Under the pieces are notes generated by a model. That model had not been told where the DNA came from, did no database searches, and saw only the letters and a list, made by a program, of their open reading frames with translations. DNA of 33,788 nt. Origin: Streptomyces sp. MS191. GTDB taxonomy: Bacteria; Actinomycetota; Actinomycetes; Streptomycetales; Streptomycetaceae. Both the position numbers and the translations under genes were made by a program. Where the stretch lies: contig NZ_RDBI01000065.1 of assembly GCF_008042125.1 (NCBI RefSeq), positions 319,000 through 352,787 of the forward strand. Direction: 5' to 3'. Shown here piece by piece: positions 8,024 to 17,700 of this stretch; positions within the stretch are counted from its first letter, which is position 1, and every line of letters starts with the position of its first letter.

Positions 8024-8098
8024 TCAGGTGTTGGGCCGCTTGCCGTGGTTCGCGCCCTTCTTCTTGCGGGCCCGGCGCTTGTTGCCTCGCTTCGACAT
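8024..8098 (-). CDS. Ribosomal protein bL37-type, 24 residues
   Basis: A 24-residue, extremely basic peptide: MSKRGNKRRARKKKGANHGK at 1-20, then RPNT. The sequence closely matches, from memory, the tiny actinobacterial large-subunit protein called bL37, which is found in mycobacterial ribosomes and ends in NHGKRPN. The start is fixed by GGAGAGG 7-13 bases upstream of the ATG, and the gene has its own strong terminator. Sixteen of 24 residues are K, R, H or N, as expected for an rRNA-binding tail protein with little or no globular core. It is easily missed because of its size. It sits between cob genes with no evident functional link to them. Confidence 0.85.
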   Translation of the reverse strand: MSKRGNKRRARKKKGANHGKRPNT

Positions 8099-8224
8099 GG
8101 GAGTACCTCTCCGTCGGGGGCATTGCCCTGGCAAGCCTAGGTTCGACGGGTGCGGGCCGCATCCGGTGCCCGCGTCCGCACCGGCGGCCCGGTGACTGTC
8201 AGTGCCGTGGGCTTGAATCGGCGC

Positions 8225-8899
8225 GTGACCGTACACGACGTGGCCCGGCGGCTTCCGGGCATCGGGGTCCTGCGCGACCACTGCCGAGGGCTGGCCATGC
8301 TGGAGGCCGTCCTGAGCCCCGAGTGGGCCGACCGGTACTACTCCTTCGACTGCGGCTGGGCGGACGACGAGGAGATGGCGTCGATGCGGGACGGGCAGGG
8401 GGACGACTGGTTCCTCGTCTTCTCCCCCGACGGCGCCTACCTGCGCGGCTTCGCCCATGAGTCCCCGATGAGCCCCTACGCCCGGCACACGGAGCCGCGG
8501 CCCTGGCCGGGCGTGCTCGACGAGGTGCCCGAGGTGTTCCGGCGGCACCTGAAGGAGCCGGCGTTCGCGGACGAGGACGGGCTGCCGCTCGCCACGGCGT
8601 GCCTGTGGCGGGAGACCGGTGACACGGCCTGGCGGGCGGGCGGGGTCGACTTCCCCGCCGAGGCGGACGACCCGGCCGACGGCGCGGACTATCTGTTCGA
8701 GCTGCTGGTGGACCGGTCGGCGGAGGCGTACCGCGACTGGGCGGAGGAGTACTACGAGGTCCGGGTCGACCTGGAGGCCGTCCGCCACGTCCTGGCCCTG
8801 CGCCCGCTGACGGACGAGGTGGTGGCGGCGCTCAACGCGGACGTGACGCTGCCCGGCCTGGCCGGCGAGATCGAGGAGATCGGCTACCCGGTCGGCTGA
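8225..8899 (+). CDS. Hypothetical protein, actinobacterial type
   Basis: A 224-residue acidic soluble protein (from the GTG at 8225) whose function I do not recognise. It has no signal peptide or membrane segment. Visible features are LSPEWADRYYSFDCGWADDEEMASM near residue 45, FSPDGAYLRGFAHESPMSPY near 75, CLWRETGDTAWR near 130 and a C-terminal YLFELLVD...YRDWAEEYYEV block. Aromatic and acidic residues are abundant. From memory, similar proteins are frequent in Streptomyces, without an assigned role. The start is uncertain: the frame is open to 8150 and none of the candidate starts has a good Shine-Dalgarno. It lies between bL37 (divergent) and cbiD (convergent), so it is a single-gene unit. 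Confidence 0.75.
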   Translation: MTVHDVARRLPGIGVLRDHCRGLAMLEAVLSPEWADRYYSFDCGWADDEEMASMRDGQGDDWFLVFSPDGAYLRGFAHESPMSPYARHTEPRPWPGVLDEVPEVFRRHLKEPAFADEDGLPLATACLWRETGDTAWRAGGVDFPAEADDPADGADYLFELLVDRSAEAYRDWAEEYYEVRVDLEAVRHVLALRPLTDEVVAALNADVTLPGLAGEIEEIGYPVG

Positions 8900-8931
8900 G
8901 GCGCCCCGCCCCGGCACGCCTGTCCCGGGTC

Positions 8932-8982
8932 GGTCCCGGCCGTCCGTCGGTCCCGGCCGTCCGTCGGTCCCGCCCGTGCGCC
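8932..8982. repeat. 17-bp tandem repeat between the hypothetical gene and cbiD
   Basis: GGTCCCGGCCGTCCGTC occurs at 8932-8948 and again, identical, at 8949-8965, with a diverged third copy at 8966-8982. It lies in the 113-bp gap between two convergent stop codons. No clean terminator stem is visible there apart from these repeats. Confidence 0.7.
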
Positions 8983-9012
8983 GGGTCGTCCGTGGGCCGG
9001 TCCGCCGGCACG

Positions 9013-10140
9013 TCAGTCCCGGCCGGGCCCCTTGGTGGCGGACCGGCCCACCACCGTGCCCGCGCGGTCGATGCAGACGACGTCCACCGCGACCGGGGCG
9101 CCGCGCAGCACCGCGAGGGCCTCGTCGCGGGCCGTCGTGGCCACCAGGTCGCCGAGCGGGACCCCGGCCGCCTCGCACAGGCGCAGCGCCGCGAGGCCCG
9201 TGTTCGCCGTGGAGATCTCCGCGGCCAGGGCCTCGGACGCGCCGCCCGAACGGGCCAGCTCCGCGAGGAACGGCTTGTCGACCTGCGAGCGGGCCGAGTG
9301 CAGGTCCAGATGGCCCGCCGCCAGCTTGGAGAGCTTGGCGAAGCCGCCGCAGATCGTGAGCCGGTCGACGGGGTGGCGGCGGATGTACTTGAGCACGGCG
9401 CCCGCGAAGTCGCCCATGTCGAGCAGGGCGATCTCCGGCAGCTCGTGGAGCGCGGCGACGGTCTTCTCCGAGGTGGAGCCGGTGCAGCCGGCCACGTGGC
9501 GCAGCCCGGCCGCGCGGGCCACGTCCACACCGCGGCGGATGGAGTCGATCCACGCCGAGCAGGAGTACGGGACCACGATGCCGGTCGTGCCGAGGATGGA
9601 CAGGCCGCCGAGGATGCCGATCCGCGGGTTCCAGGTCGAGCGGGCGATCTCCTCGCCGTGGTCGACGGAGACCGTGATCTCGACGTCCCCCGGGGCACCG
9701 TGCAGGGCGGCCACCTCGGCGACGTGCTCGGTCATCATGCGGCGCGGCACGGGGTTGATCGCCGGCTCGCCGACCTCCAGGGGCAGGCCGGGCAGGGTCA
9801 CCGTCCCGACCCCCGGGCCGGCCCGGAAGACGACACCGGAGCCGGGCGGCAGGAGCCGTACCGTCGAGCGGACCAGCGCGCCGTGCGTCACGTCCGGGTC
9901 GTCGCCCGCGTCCTTGACGACCGCCGCCATGGCCTGTCCCGCCGTGCGCTCCTCCGCCGCCAGGGCGAAGGCGGGGCGCCCGCCGCGCGGCAGCGTGATG
10001 GTGACCGGGTCCGGGAAGTCGCCGGTCAGCAGCGCCGTGTACGCGGCCGTGGTCGCCGCCGTCGCGCAGGCACCGGTCGTCCAGCCCGGGCGCAGACCCG
10101 TGTGCTTGAGTTGGGCGTCGCGCCCGCCGCCTGAGCTCAT
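9013..10140 (-). CDS. cbiD: Cobalt-precorrin-5B C1-methyltransferase type protein
   Basis: A 375-residue CbiD family protein, expected to methylate C1 of the corrin precursor with SAM and so produce a precorrin-6A. The hallmark GLRPGWTTGACATAATTAAY is at 15-34, followed by DPDVTHG, the NPVPRRMM segment, STWNPRIGILGGLSILGTTG and GCTGSTSEK in order, so the domain is complete. It fills the slot normally taken by CobF in the aerobic pathway. The ATG at 10140 has GGGAG about 10 bases upstream; only 12 bases separate it from the start of cobK on the other strand, so its promoter must lie inside cobK or it is read with an overlapping antisense leader. Confidence 0.93.
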   Translation of the reverse strand: MSSGGGRDAQLKHTGLRPGWTTGACATAATTAAYTALLTGDFPDPVTITLPRGGRPAFALAAEERTAGQAMAAVVKDAGDDPDVTHGALVRSTVRLLPPGSGVVFRAGPGVGTVTLPGLPLEVGEPAINPVPRRMMTEHVAEVAALHGAPGDVEITVSVDHGEEIARSTWNPRIGILGGLSILGTTGIVVPYSCSAWIDSIRRGVDVARAAGLRHVAGCTGSTSEKTVAALHELPEIALLDMGDFAGAVLKYIRRHPVDRLTICGGFAKLSKLAAGHLDLHSARSQVDKPFLAELARSGGASEALAAEISTANTGLAALRLCEAAGVPLGDLVATTARDEALAVLRGAPVAVDVVCIDRAGTVVGRSATKGPGRD

Positions 10141-10152
10141 GGATGGACTCCC

Positions 10153-10890
10153 ATGCACGTACTGATACTCGGAGGGACCACCGAGGGGCGGGTCCTGGCC
10201 GAGGCGCTCCACCCGGGCGTCCGCGTCACCAGCTCCCTCGCCGGCCGGGTCGCCCGCCCCCGGATGCCGGTGGGCGAGGTGCGGGTCGGCGGGTTCGGCG
10301 GCACGGAGGGGCTGGCGGCGTGGCTGGCCGAGCACCGTGTGGACGCGGTCATCGACGCCACCCATCCCTTCGCGGAGCACATCAGCTTCAACGCGGCCGG
10401 TGCGGCCGCCTCCGCCCATGTTCCCCTGCTGGCGCTCCGCCGGCCCGGCTGGGTCCCGGTGGCGGGCGACGACTGGCACGAGGCCGCCTCGCTCGACGAC
10501 GCGGCCTCCCGGCTGGCCGGTCTCGGCGAGCGGGTGTTCCTGACGACGGGACGCCTGGGCCTGGCGGCCTTCGCCGCGTGCCCCCAGTGGTTCCTGGTCC
10601 GCTCGGTGGACGCCCCCGACACCCCGATGCCGGCCCGCGCGGAACTGCTTCTCGACCGGGGGCCGTTCACCCTCGACGGGGAACGCGAGCTGCTGCGCCG
10701 CCACCGCGTCGACGTCCTGGTGACGAAGGACAGCGGCGGGGCCGCGACGGCGCCGAAGCTGACCGCGGCCCGCGAGGCGGGCGTCCCGGTCGTGATCGTC
10801 CGCCGCCCCCCGGTCCCGCAAGGCGTCCCGACGGCGGCGACCCCCGAGGAGGCCGCCGCCTGGGTGCTCGGGCGGACCGGGGCGGCGTAG
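10153..10890 (+). CDS. cobK: Precorrin-6A reductase
   Basis: A 245-residue CobK/CbiJ family NADPH-dependent reductase that reduces precorrin-6A to precorrin-6B. The N-terminal LILGGTTEGR (4-13) is the family dinucleotide-binding loop. DATHPFAEHIS near residue 66 and FLTTGRLGL near 130 are characteristic, and the C-terminal VLVTKDSGGAATAPKL is the conserved substrate-side motif. The protein is full length. The ATG at 10153 directly begins the first beta strand; GGATGG 6 bases upstream is a modest Shine-Dalgarno and lies in the 12-base gap shared with cbiD. A 7-bp stem hairpin follows. Confidence 0.94.
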   Translation: MHVLILGGTTEGRVLAEALHPGVRVTSSLAGRVARPRMPVGEVRVGGFGGTEGLAAWLAEHRVDAVIDATHPFAEHISFNAAGAAASAHVPLLALRRPGWVPVAGDDWHEAASLDDAASRLAGLGERVFLTTGRLGLAAFAACPQWFLVRSVDAPDTPMPARAELLLDRGPFTLDGERELLRRHRVDVLVTKDSGGAATAPKLTAAREAGVPVVIVRRPPVPQGVPTAATPEEAAAWVLGRTGAA

Positions 10891-10897
10891 GGCCGTT

Positions 10898-10923
10898 GCC
10901 CCGGGAGGCGTGCCGGCCGGGGC
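10898..10923. terminator. Hairpin between convergent cobK and cobIJ
   Basis: GCCCCGG (10898-10904) pairs with CCGGGGC (10917-10923) across a 12-base loop in the 41-bp gap between two convergent stop codons. Confidence 0.5.
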
Positions 10924-10931
10924 GCGGGCGC

Positions 10932-12434
10932 TCAGCCCTGCGCCGGCTCCGGGTAGCGGCGCGGGGTCCAGGCGATCGTCCGGCCGTCGCCGCGGTCCAC
11001 CGCGCGCGTCTGCGACGAGCCGATCAGCAGCAGCGTGCGCATGTCGACCTCCGACGGCTCCAGCGTCTTCAGCGTGACCACCCGGACCGACTGCTCCGGG
11101 CCGCCCACGTCACGCGCCACGACCACCGGCGTCTCGGGGGAGCGCAGGTCGAGCAGCAGGTCGCGGGCCGCCGCCACCTGGTGCGTGCGGGAACGGGAGC
11201 CCGGGTTGTACAGCGCCAGCACCAGGTCGGCGGAGGCCGCCGCGCGCAGCCGCTCCGCGATCACCTCCCAGGGCTTGAGGCGGTCGGACAGCGAGATCGT
11301 CGCGTAGTCGTGGCCGAGCGGGGCGCCCGCCGCCGCCGCCGCCGCGTTCGCCGCGGTCACACCGGGCAGGACCCGCACGGGCACGTCCGCGTACCGGGGC
11401 TCCGAGGCGACCTCGAGGACGGCCGTCGCCATGGCGAAGACGCCCGGGTCGCCGCCCGAGACGACCGCGACGCGCCGGCCGCGCCGGGCCAGGTCGAGGG
11501 CGAACTCGGCGCGCTCGGACTCGACCTTGTTGTCGGAGCCGTGGCGCCGCTGGTCGGGCCGCAGGACCGGGACCCGGTCCAGATAGGTCGTGTAGCCGAC
11601 GAGGTCGTCGGCGTTGACCAGCGCGCCGCGCGACTCCGGCGTCAGCCACGGCGCGCCCGCCGGGCCGGTGCCGACCACGACGACCTCGCCCCGCTCCCGG
11701 GACTCGGGTGCCACGGCGTCGATCCGCGAGGGCAGCACGGCCACCGAGAAGTACGGGACGGAGTCCGGGTCGATGTCCGCCAGCGCGCCCGTCCGCTCGC
11801 CCGCCATCGTCGCGCGCTCCACGTACCGCGCGTCGTCGATGCGGCCGGCCCGCTCCAGGGCCCGGCGCACGGTCGGGAAGGTCCGGCCCAGCTTCATCAC
11901 GACCGCCGAGTCCGTGGCCGCGAGACGGGCCGTCAGCTCGTCCTCCGGCAGCGTGCCGGGGATGATCGTCAGGACCTCCTCGGCCTCGCACAGCGGCTCG
12001 CCGAGCCGTGCCGCCGCCGCGCTGACCGAGGTCACGCCGGGGATCACCTCGGTCTCGTAGCGGTGCGCGAGGCGCTTGTGCATGTGCTGGTACGAGCCGT
12101 AGAAGAGGGGGTCGCCCTCGGCGAGGACGGCGACCGTGCGGCCGGCGTCGAGGTGCGCGGCGAGCAGCGCCGACGCCTCCTCGTAGAAGTCGTCCAGCGC
12201 GCCCCGGTAGCCGCCGGGGTGATCCGTGGTCTCCACCGTGAGCGGGTACATCAGCCGCTCCTCGACGTGGTCCTCGCGGATGTGCTCCGCCGCGATCGAC
12301 CGGGCGATGGAGCGGCCGTGGCGGGCCGAGTGGTACGCGACCACGTCCGCCTCGGCGATGGCCTGCGCGGCGCGCAGCGTCATCAGGTTCGGGTCGCCGG
12401 GGCCGAGGCCCACGCCGTACAGCTTGCCGCTCAT
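10932..12434 (-). CDS. cobIJ: Fused precorrin-2 C20-methyltransferase / precorrin-3B C17-methyltransferase
   Basis: A 500-residue fusion of two tetrapyrrole methylases. The first module (about 1-240) is Cob[19 protein letters not shown] at the start, [15 protein letters not shown] near 100, and it makes precorrin-3A from precorrin-2. The second (about 246-500) is Cob[38 protein letters not shown] near 325 and [15 protein letters not shown], performing C17 methylation with ring contraction of precorrin-3B to precorrin-4. The fusion is known in actinobacteria. CobG, made from the same operon, acts between these two activities. The ATG overlaps the cobH stop (ATGA), fixing the start and coupling translation. 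Confidence 0.94.
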   Translation of the reverse strand: MSGKLYGVGLGPGDPNLMTLRAAQAIAEADVVAYHSARHGRSIARSIAAEHIREDHVEERLMYPLTVETTDHPGGYRGALDDFYEEASALLAAHLDAGRTVAVLAEGDPLFYGSYQHMHKRLAHRYETEVIPGVTSVSAAAARLGEPLCEAEEVLTIIPGTLPEDELTARLAATDSAVVMKLGRTFPTVRRALERAGRIDDARYVERATMAGERTGALADIDPDSVPYFSVAVLPSRIDAVAPESRERGEVVVVGTGPAGAPWLTPESRGALVNADDLVGYTTYLDRVPVLRPDQRRHGSDNKVESERAEFALDLARRGRRVAVVSGGDPGVFAMATAVLEVASEPRYADVPVRVLPGVTAANAAAAAAGAPLGHDYATISLSDRLKPWEVIAERLRAAASADLVLALYNPGSRSRTHQVAAARDLLLDLRSPETPVVVARDVGGPEQSVRVVTLKTLEPSEVDMRTLLLIGSSQTRAVDRGDGRTIAWTPRRYPEPAQG

Positions 12435-13084
12435 GCCTGGATCTCCTCCTCGGTCGCGATCGCGTTGACGGCGGCCGCGGTCATCGCGCTGCCGCCGCGC
12501 CGGCCCCGTACGACGAGGTAGTCGAGGCCGAGGTCCTGGGCCGCCAGCGCGTCCTTCGACTCGGCGGCGCCGATGAAGCCGACGGGTATGCCGAGCACCG
12601 CGGCGGGCCGGCCCGCGCCCTTCTCCACCATCTCCAGGAGCCGGAAGAGGGCGGTGGGCGCGTTGCCGATGGCGACGACCGAGCCTTCGAGGCGGTCGCG
12701 CCACAGCTCCATGGCCGCCGCGCTGCGGGTCGTGCCCAGTTCGGCCGCGAGCGCGGGCACCGCGGGGTCGGAGAGGGTGCAGACCACGTCGTTGCCGGCG
12801 GGCAGGCGCTTGCGGGTGACCCCGCTCGCGACCATCTGCGCGTCGCAGAGGATCGGCGCGCCGGCGCGCAGGGCGGCGCGGGCGCGCGAGACGACCTGCG
12901 GCGAGTACGCGAGGTCCCGGACGAGGTCGACCATGCCGCAGGCGTGGATCATCCGCACCGCGACCTGGCTGACGTCGGCGGGCAGGCCCGCGAGGTCCGC
13001 CTCGGCACGGATCGTGGCAAAGGACTGGCGGTAGATCTCCGCCCCGTCCTTCTCGTAGTCGAACATCCTGTTGCTCTCGCTCAT
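12431..13084 (-). CDS. cobH: Precorrin-8X methylmutase
   Basis: A 217-residue CobH/CbiC protein that moves the C11 methyl group to C12, converting precorrin-8X to hydrogenobyrinic acid. The catalytic histidine is H47 in VRMIHACGM. Family blocks follow: [36 protein letters not shown] and the C-terminal [13 protein letters not shown] substrate loop, all intact. The start at 13084 overlaps the cobG stop (ATGA) and its own stop overlaps the cobIJ start, so the three genes form a tightly coupled operon. An alternative ATG at 13066 would remove six residues that are not conserved. Confidence 0.94.
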   Translation of the reverse strand: MSESNRMFDYEKDGAEIYRQSFATIRAEADLAGLPADVSQVAVRMIHACGMVDLVRDLAYSPQVVSRARAALRAGAPILCDAQMVASGVTRKRLPAGNDVVCTLSDPAVPALAAELGTTRSAAAMELWRDRLEGSVVAIGNAPTALFRLLEMVEKGAGRPAAVLGIPVGFIGAAESKDALAAQDLGLDYLVVRGRRGGSAMTAAAVNAIATEEEIQA

Positions 13085-14499
13085 CTCGTGGGTGTGGACG
13101 GGCCGCGGGCCGCAGCGACGGCGTCGGGGAGGTCTGTACGAGGGGTGGGGCGCCCGTCCACCAGGTAGTGGCCGTCGGCGGTGGCGACGACGTCCACCCA
13201 GGTGCGCGGGCGGGTGCCGCCGGTCGTTCCGTGCGGGTGCCCGCAGCGCCGCTCGCATCCGGAGAACTGGACGGGGAGTCCGCCGGCGCCCCGTCCCGGG
13301 GTCGCGTCCGCGCGGACGTCGGCGAGGGACTTGGCACATCCGGGACGGCCGGTGCAGGCGCCGACGCCGAGCCAGGGGGAGTCCGCCCGTGTGAGCAGAC
13401 CGGCCTCGGCGAGCGAGGCGAGGCGGGTCTCGGCCGCGGCACGGTCGCCGAACCCGGTCACCACGGCTCCGCGCCAGGGGGTGAGCCGCAGCTCGCCGTC
13501 GCCGCCGCCGGCGGGGGCCGGCTCGGGGGCGAGTGCCCTCAACTGCGCGGCGGTCAGGCGTCCCAGGTGCACGGAGACGGAGACGGCGTGGGCGCCGGTG
13601 ACCGGATCCCCGAAGACTCCGGGCAGCGGCCCGGCGAAGGCGGGTCGGGTGGTGCCGACGGGTCCGGTCCGCGTGGCCACGGGTCCGGCGGGGGCGTGCG
13701 GAGGTGCGGCGGCGGCCCGTCCCGGTGCCCGGACGTCGTCCGCGGGGCGCGCCGGGACGCCGGCGCGGCGCAGGGCGTCCGCGAGGTCGGGTTCGACCCC
13801 CTCGGGGAGCTCCTTCACGCGCCAGGCACCCGTGCCCGCCGACCGCGCGGCGGCGAGGAACGCGTCCGCCGCGGCGAGCGCCGCACGGGCCGCGTCGGCC
13901 CGTGCGACCCGCGAGGTCCGGCGCCCCACCCGCACGAAGACGTCGTCCGCCGAGGATCCCGCCGCGGGCCCCGCTGAGAACAAGGTCACATCCGCGCCCA
14001 GGCCGCCCACGTCTCCGCGGCCGTCGTCGAGAGCGAAGAGGAATCGGCCGGAAAGCGCCGTCGTCCACGTCTCCCCGCACAGCAGCCCGTCGAGCTCGCG
14101 CGCCCACAACTGCACGTCCCCGCAGCCGATTCCGTCCGCTCCGGCCAGGGGCGAGGCGACGATGTTCCGGATGCGCTCGTGCGCCGCGGAGGGGAGCAGG
14201 CCGGCGTCCGAAAGCAGCTCCGCCAGTTCGGTCCCGCAGCCCTCGCCGAGGCCCCGCAGCTCCACGTTTCCGCGCGAGGTGACACTGATCCGCCCGTCGC
14301 CCAGCGTCTGTGCCGCGCGGGCCAGGACCTGCGTCTGATGTGCCGTCAGAATGCCTGCGGGCAGGCGGAGTCGGGCCAGGCGGCCGTCATCGGCGGGGTG
14401 CAGGCGCAGCGCCCCCGGGCAGGCGTCGCCACGGTCCCGTATGAGCGGTTCGCCCCGGTTGGGCGTTGTGGGTGGGGTGGGCGGCATGGCGGCGAGCAT
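13081..14499 (-). CDS. cobG: Precorrin-3B synthase
   Basis: A 472-residue siroheme/4Fe-4S protein of the sulfite/nitrite reductase fold. CobG uses O2 to convert precorrin-3A into the hydroxy-lactone precorrin-3B, so it marks the aerobic pathway. The first ferredoxin-like half has [12 protein letters not shown] and [12 protein letters not shown] (about 75-86). The second half carries the cluster cysteines in CTGRPGC and, about 30 residues later, SGCERRC. The central linker is Pro/Ala-rich. The start is uncertain: ATG 14499 is taken here; GTG 14505 and ATG 14487 are in frame, and none has a strong Shine-Dalgarno. It is divergent from the riboswitch-controlled cobN, and leads the cobG-cobH-cobIJ operon. 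Confidence 0.92.
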   Translation of the reverse strand: MLAAMPPTPPTTPNRGEPLIRDRGDACPGALRLHPADDGRLARLRLPAGILTAHQTQVLARAAQTLGDGRISVTSRGNVELRGLGEGCGTELAELLSDAGLLPSAAHERIRNIVASPLAGADGIGCGDVQLWARELDGLLCGETWTTALSGRFLFALDDGRGDVGGLGADVTLFSAGPAAGSSADDVFVRVGRRTSRVARADAARAALAAADAFLAAARSAGTGAWRVKELPEGVEPDLADALRRAGVPARPADDVRAPGRAAAAPPHAPAGPVATRTGPVGTTRPAFAGPLPGVFGDPVTGAHAVSVSVHLGRLTAAQLRALAPEPAPAGGGDGELRLTPWRGAVVTGFGDRAAAETRLASLAEAGLLTRADSPWLGVGACTGRPGCAKSLADVRADATPGRGAGGLPVQFSGCERRCGHPHGTTGGTRPRTWVDVVATADGHYLVDGRPTPRTDLPDAVAAARGPSTPTR

Positions 14500-14545
14500 A
14501 CCCACGTCGTTCCGGGCGCCATCCCTGCCCGGGGCGGCCAGGATC

Positions 14546-14551
14546 TACTAT
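14546..14551 (+). promoter_or_regulatory. Candidate -10 element of the cobN promoter
   Basis: TACTAT fits the TANNNT consensus of the main sigma factor and would start transcription near 14557-14559, just at the 5' edge of the riboswitch aptamer. No convincing -35 element is seen. Confidence 0.45.
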
Positions 14552-14554
14552 GCA

Positions 14555-14668
14555 GACGGCATGGGGTCCCAGGACCCCGGGGAGGAAGCCCGGTGAGAAT
14601 CCGGCGCGGTCCCGCCACTGTGAGCCGGCCCCCGAGACGGGGCCGGTGAGTCAGGAACTCCCGCCGTC
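14555..14668 (+). promoter_or_regulatory. Cobalamin riboswitch controlling cobN
   Basis: The conserved core is unmistakable: GGTGAGAATCCGGCGCGG (from 14592), then CCGCCACTGTGA (from 14612), and the closing GTGAGTCAGGAACTCC (from 14646). Closing helix P1 can form between GACGGC (14555-14560) and GCCGTC (14663-14668). It binds adenosylcobalamin and should reduce cobN expression when the vitamin is plentiful. Downstream, CGGGG (14681-14685) can pair with CCCCG (14694-14698), which runs directly into the Shine-Dalgarno GAGGAAGG. Control is therefore probably at translation initiation. Confidence 0.93.
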
Positions 14669-14716
14669 CACACGACCACCCGGGGCGCGGAAACCCCGAG
14701 GAAGGCCTGCGCTCGC

Positions 14717-17700
14717 ATGCGAATTCTGTTGCTGTCGCACTCCGACACGGACCTGCTCAGCGCCCGCGCGGCCGGCGGACCGGTCGAGTACCGCTTCGCC
14801 AACCCCGCCCGGCTTCCCGCCGCCGACCTGCCCGGTCTCCTGGACGGCGCCGACCTCGTCCTGGTCCGCCTCCTCGGCGGCCTGCGGGCCTGGGAGGAGG
14901 GCCTCGAGGCGCTGCTCGCCGAGGACCAGCCGCGGCCGGTGGTCGTGCTCTCCGGCGAACAGGCCCCCGACGCCCAGCTCATGGAGGCCTCCACGGTCCC
15001 CATAGGCGTCGCCACCGAGGCGCACGCCTACCTCGCGCACGGCGGCCCGGACAACCTGGAGCAGCTGGCCCGCTTCCTCTCCGACACCGTGCTGCTCACC
15101 GGGCACGGCTTCGAGTCCCCGGCCGCCGCCCCGACCTGGGGCCCGCTGGAGCGCACCCCCGGCACCACCGACGGCCCGACCGTCGCCGTGCTCTACTACC
15201 GCGCCCACCACATGAGCGGCAACACCGGCTTCGTCGCCGCGCTGTGCGAGGCGCTGGAGGACGCCGGAGCCCAGGCCCGCCCGTTGTTCGTGGCCTCCCT
15301 GCGCGCGCCCGAGCCCGAGCTGCTCGACCGTCTCCGTGACGCCGACGCGATCGTCACCACCGTCCTCGCGGCCGGCGGCACCAGGCCCGCCGAGGCCCAG
15401 GCCGGCGGCGACGAGGAGGCCTGGGACGCCGGCGCGCTCGCCTCCCTCGACGTGCCGATCCTCCAGGCGCTGTGCCTCACCGGCTCGCGCGCCGCGTGGG
15501 AGGAGAACGACGAGGGCCTGTCGCCGCTCGACGCGGCGAGCCAGGTCGCCGTCCCCGAGTTCGACGGCCGGCTCATCACCGTCCCCTTCTCCTTCAAGGA
15601 GATCGACGAGGACGGGCTGCCGTCCTACGTCGCCGACGCCGAGCGCGCCGCCCGCGTCGCCGGGATCGCCGTGCGCCACGCCCGCCTGCGGCACATCCCG
15701 AACGCCGAGAAGAAGCTGGCGCTCGTCCTCTCCGCGTACCCGACCAAGCACTCCCGGATCGGCAACGCGGTCGGTCTGGACACCCCCGCCTCCGCCGTGG
15801 CGCTGCTGCGCCGGCTCCGTGAGGAGGGCTACGACTTCGGGCCGGTCGAGGACGTCCCCGGCCTGGTCTCCGGCGACGGCGACGAGCTGATCTACGCCCT
15901 GATCGAGGCCGGCGGCCACGACCAGGACTGGCTCACCGAGGAGCAGCTCGCCCGCAACCCCGTCCGCATCCCCGCCGCCGACTACAAGCGCTGGTACGCG
16001 ACGCTGCCCGCCGAACTCCGCGCCTCCGTCGAGGAGCACTGGGGGCCGGCGCCCGGCGAGATGTTCCTCGACCGCTCCCGCAACCCCGACGGCGACATCG
16101 TGCTCGCCGCGCTGCGCCGCGGGAACCTGCTGGTCGTCATCCAGCCGCCGCGCGGCTTCGGCGAGAACCCGATCGCGATCTACCACGACCCGGATCTGCC
16201 CCCCTCGCACCACTACCTGGCCGCCTACCGCTGGATCGCGGCACGCACCGAGGACGGCGGCTTCGGGGCCGACGCCATGGTCCACCTGGGCAAGCACGGC
16301 AACCTGGAATGGCTGCCGGGCAAGAACGCCGGCCTGTCCGCGGCCTGCGGTCCGGACGCGGCACTCGGCGACCTGCCGCTCGTCTACCCCTTCCTGGTCA
16401 ACGACCCGGGCGAGGGCACGCAGGCCAAGCGGCGCGTGCACGCCACCCTCGTCGACCACCTCGTGCCGCCGATGGCGCGCGCCGACTCGTACGGCGACAT
16501 CGCGCGCCTGGAGCAACTGCTCGACGAGTACGCGCAGATCTCCTCGATGGACCCGTCCAAGCTCCCCGCGATCCGCGCCCAGATCTGGACGCTGATCCAG
16601 GCCGCCAAGCTCGACCACGACCTGGGGATGGCGGACCGGCCCGACGACGACGGCTTCGACGACTTCCTGCTGCACGTCGACGGCTGGCTCTGCGAGGTCA
16701 AGGACGCCCAGATCAGGGACGGTCTGCACGTCCTCGGCGGGGCTCCGGCGGGCGAGGCGCGGGTCAACCTGGTCCTGTCGATCCTGCGGGCCCGGCAGAT
16801 CTGGGGCGGCACGCAGGCGCTGCCGGGCCTGCGCGAGGCGCTGGGTCTGGACGAGTCGGCCGCGACCCGCACGACCGCCGACGAGGCGGAGGCGAAGGCC
16901 CGCGAGCTGGTCGAGGCGATGGAGGCCGCGGACTGGTCCGTGGACGCGGTCCCCGCGGTCGCCGGGGCGTACGGGACCGAGGTCGCCGACGTGCTGCGGT
17001 TCGCCTGCGAGCAGGTGGTTCCGCGACTGGCCGCGACGACCGACGAACTCGCGCACGCCGTGCACGCGTTGAACGGCGGCTTCGTGCCGGCCGGCCCCTC
17101 GGGTTCGCCGCTGCGCGGCCTGGTCAACGTGCTCCCGACCGGACGCAACTTCTACTCCGTCGACCCCAAGGCCGTCCCCTCCCGCCTGGCGTGGGAGACC
17201 GGCCAGGCGCTCGCCGACTCGCTCCTGGAGCGCTACCGCGCCGACAACGGCGAGTGGCCGACCTCGGTCGGGCTCTCGCTGTGGGGCACGAGCGCGATGC
17301 GCACCGCGGGCGACGACGTCGCGGAGGCGCTCGCCCTGCTCGGCGTCCGCCCGACGTGGGACGACGCCTCCCGTCGTGTGAACGGCCTGGAGCCGATCCC
17401 CGCGGCGGAGCTCGGCCGTCCGCGCGTCGACGTGACGCTGCGCATCTCGGGCTTCTTCCGTGACGCGTTCCCGCACGTCATCGGGCTGCTCGACGACGCG
17501 GTGCGGCTCGCCGCCTCGCTGGACGAGCCGGCCGAGTCCAACTACGTACGGGCGCACACGCAGGCGGACCTGGCCGCGCACGGGGACGAGCGGCGCGCCA
17601 CCACCCGGATCTTCGGCTCGCGGCCGGGCACCTACGGCGCGGGCATCCTGCAGCTGATCGACTCGCGCGACTGGCGCACGGACGCGGACCTCGCCGAGGT

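Noticed and set aside
10932-12434. Possibility that cobIJ is two genes joined by a sequencing or frame error
   Set aside because: Both modules are complete and joined by a short linker in one frame, and this fusion is a known actinobacterial arrangement.
10143-12521. Long plus-strand open frame across cobK and cobIJ
   Set aside because: It is out of frame with cobK and antisense to cobIJ. The protein is Arg/Gly/Pro-rich without recognisable domains.
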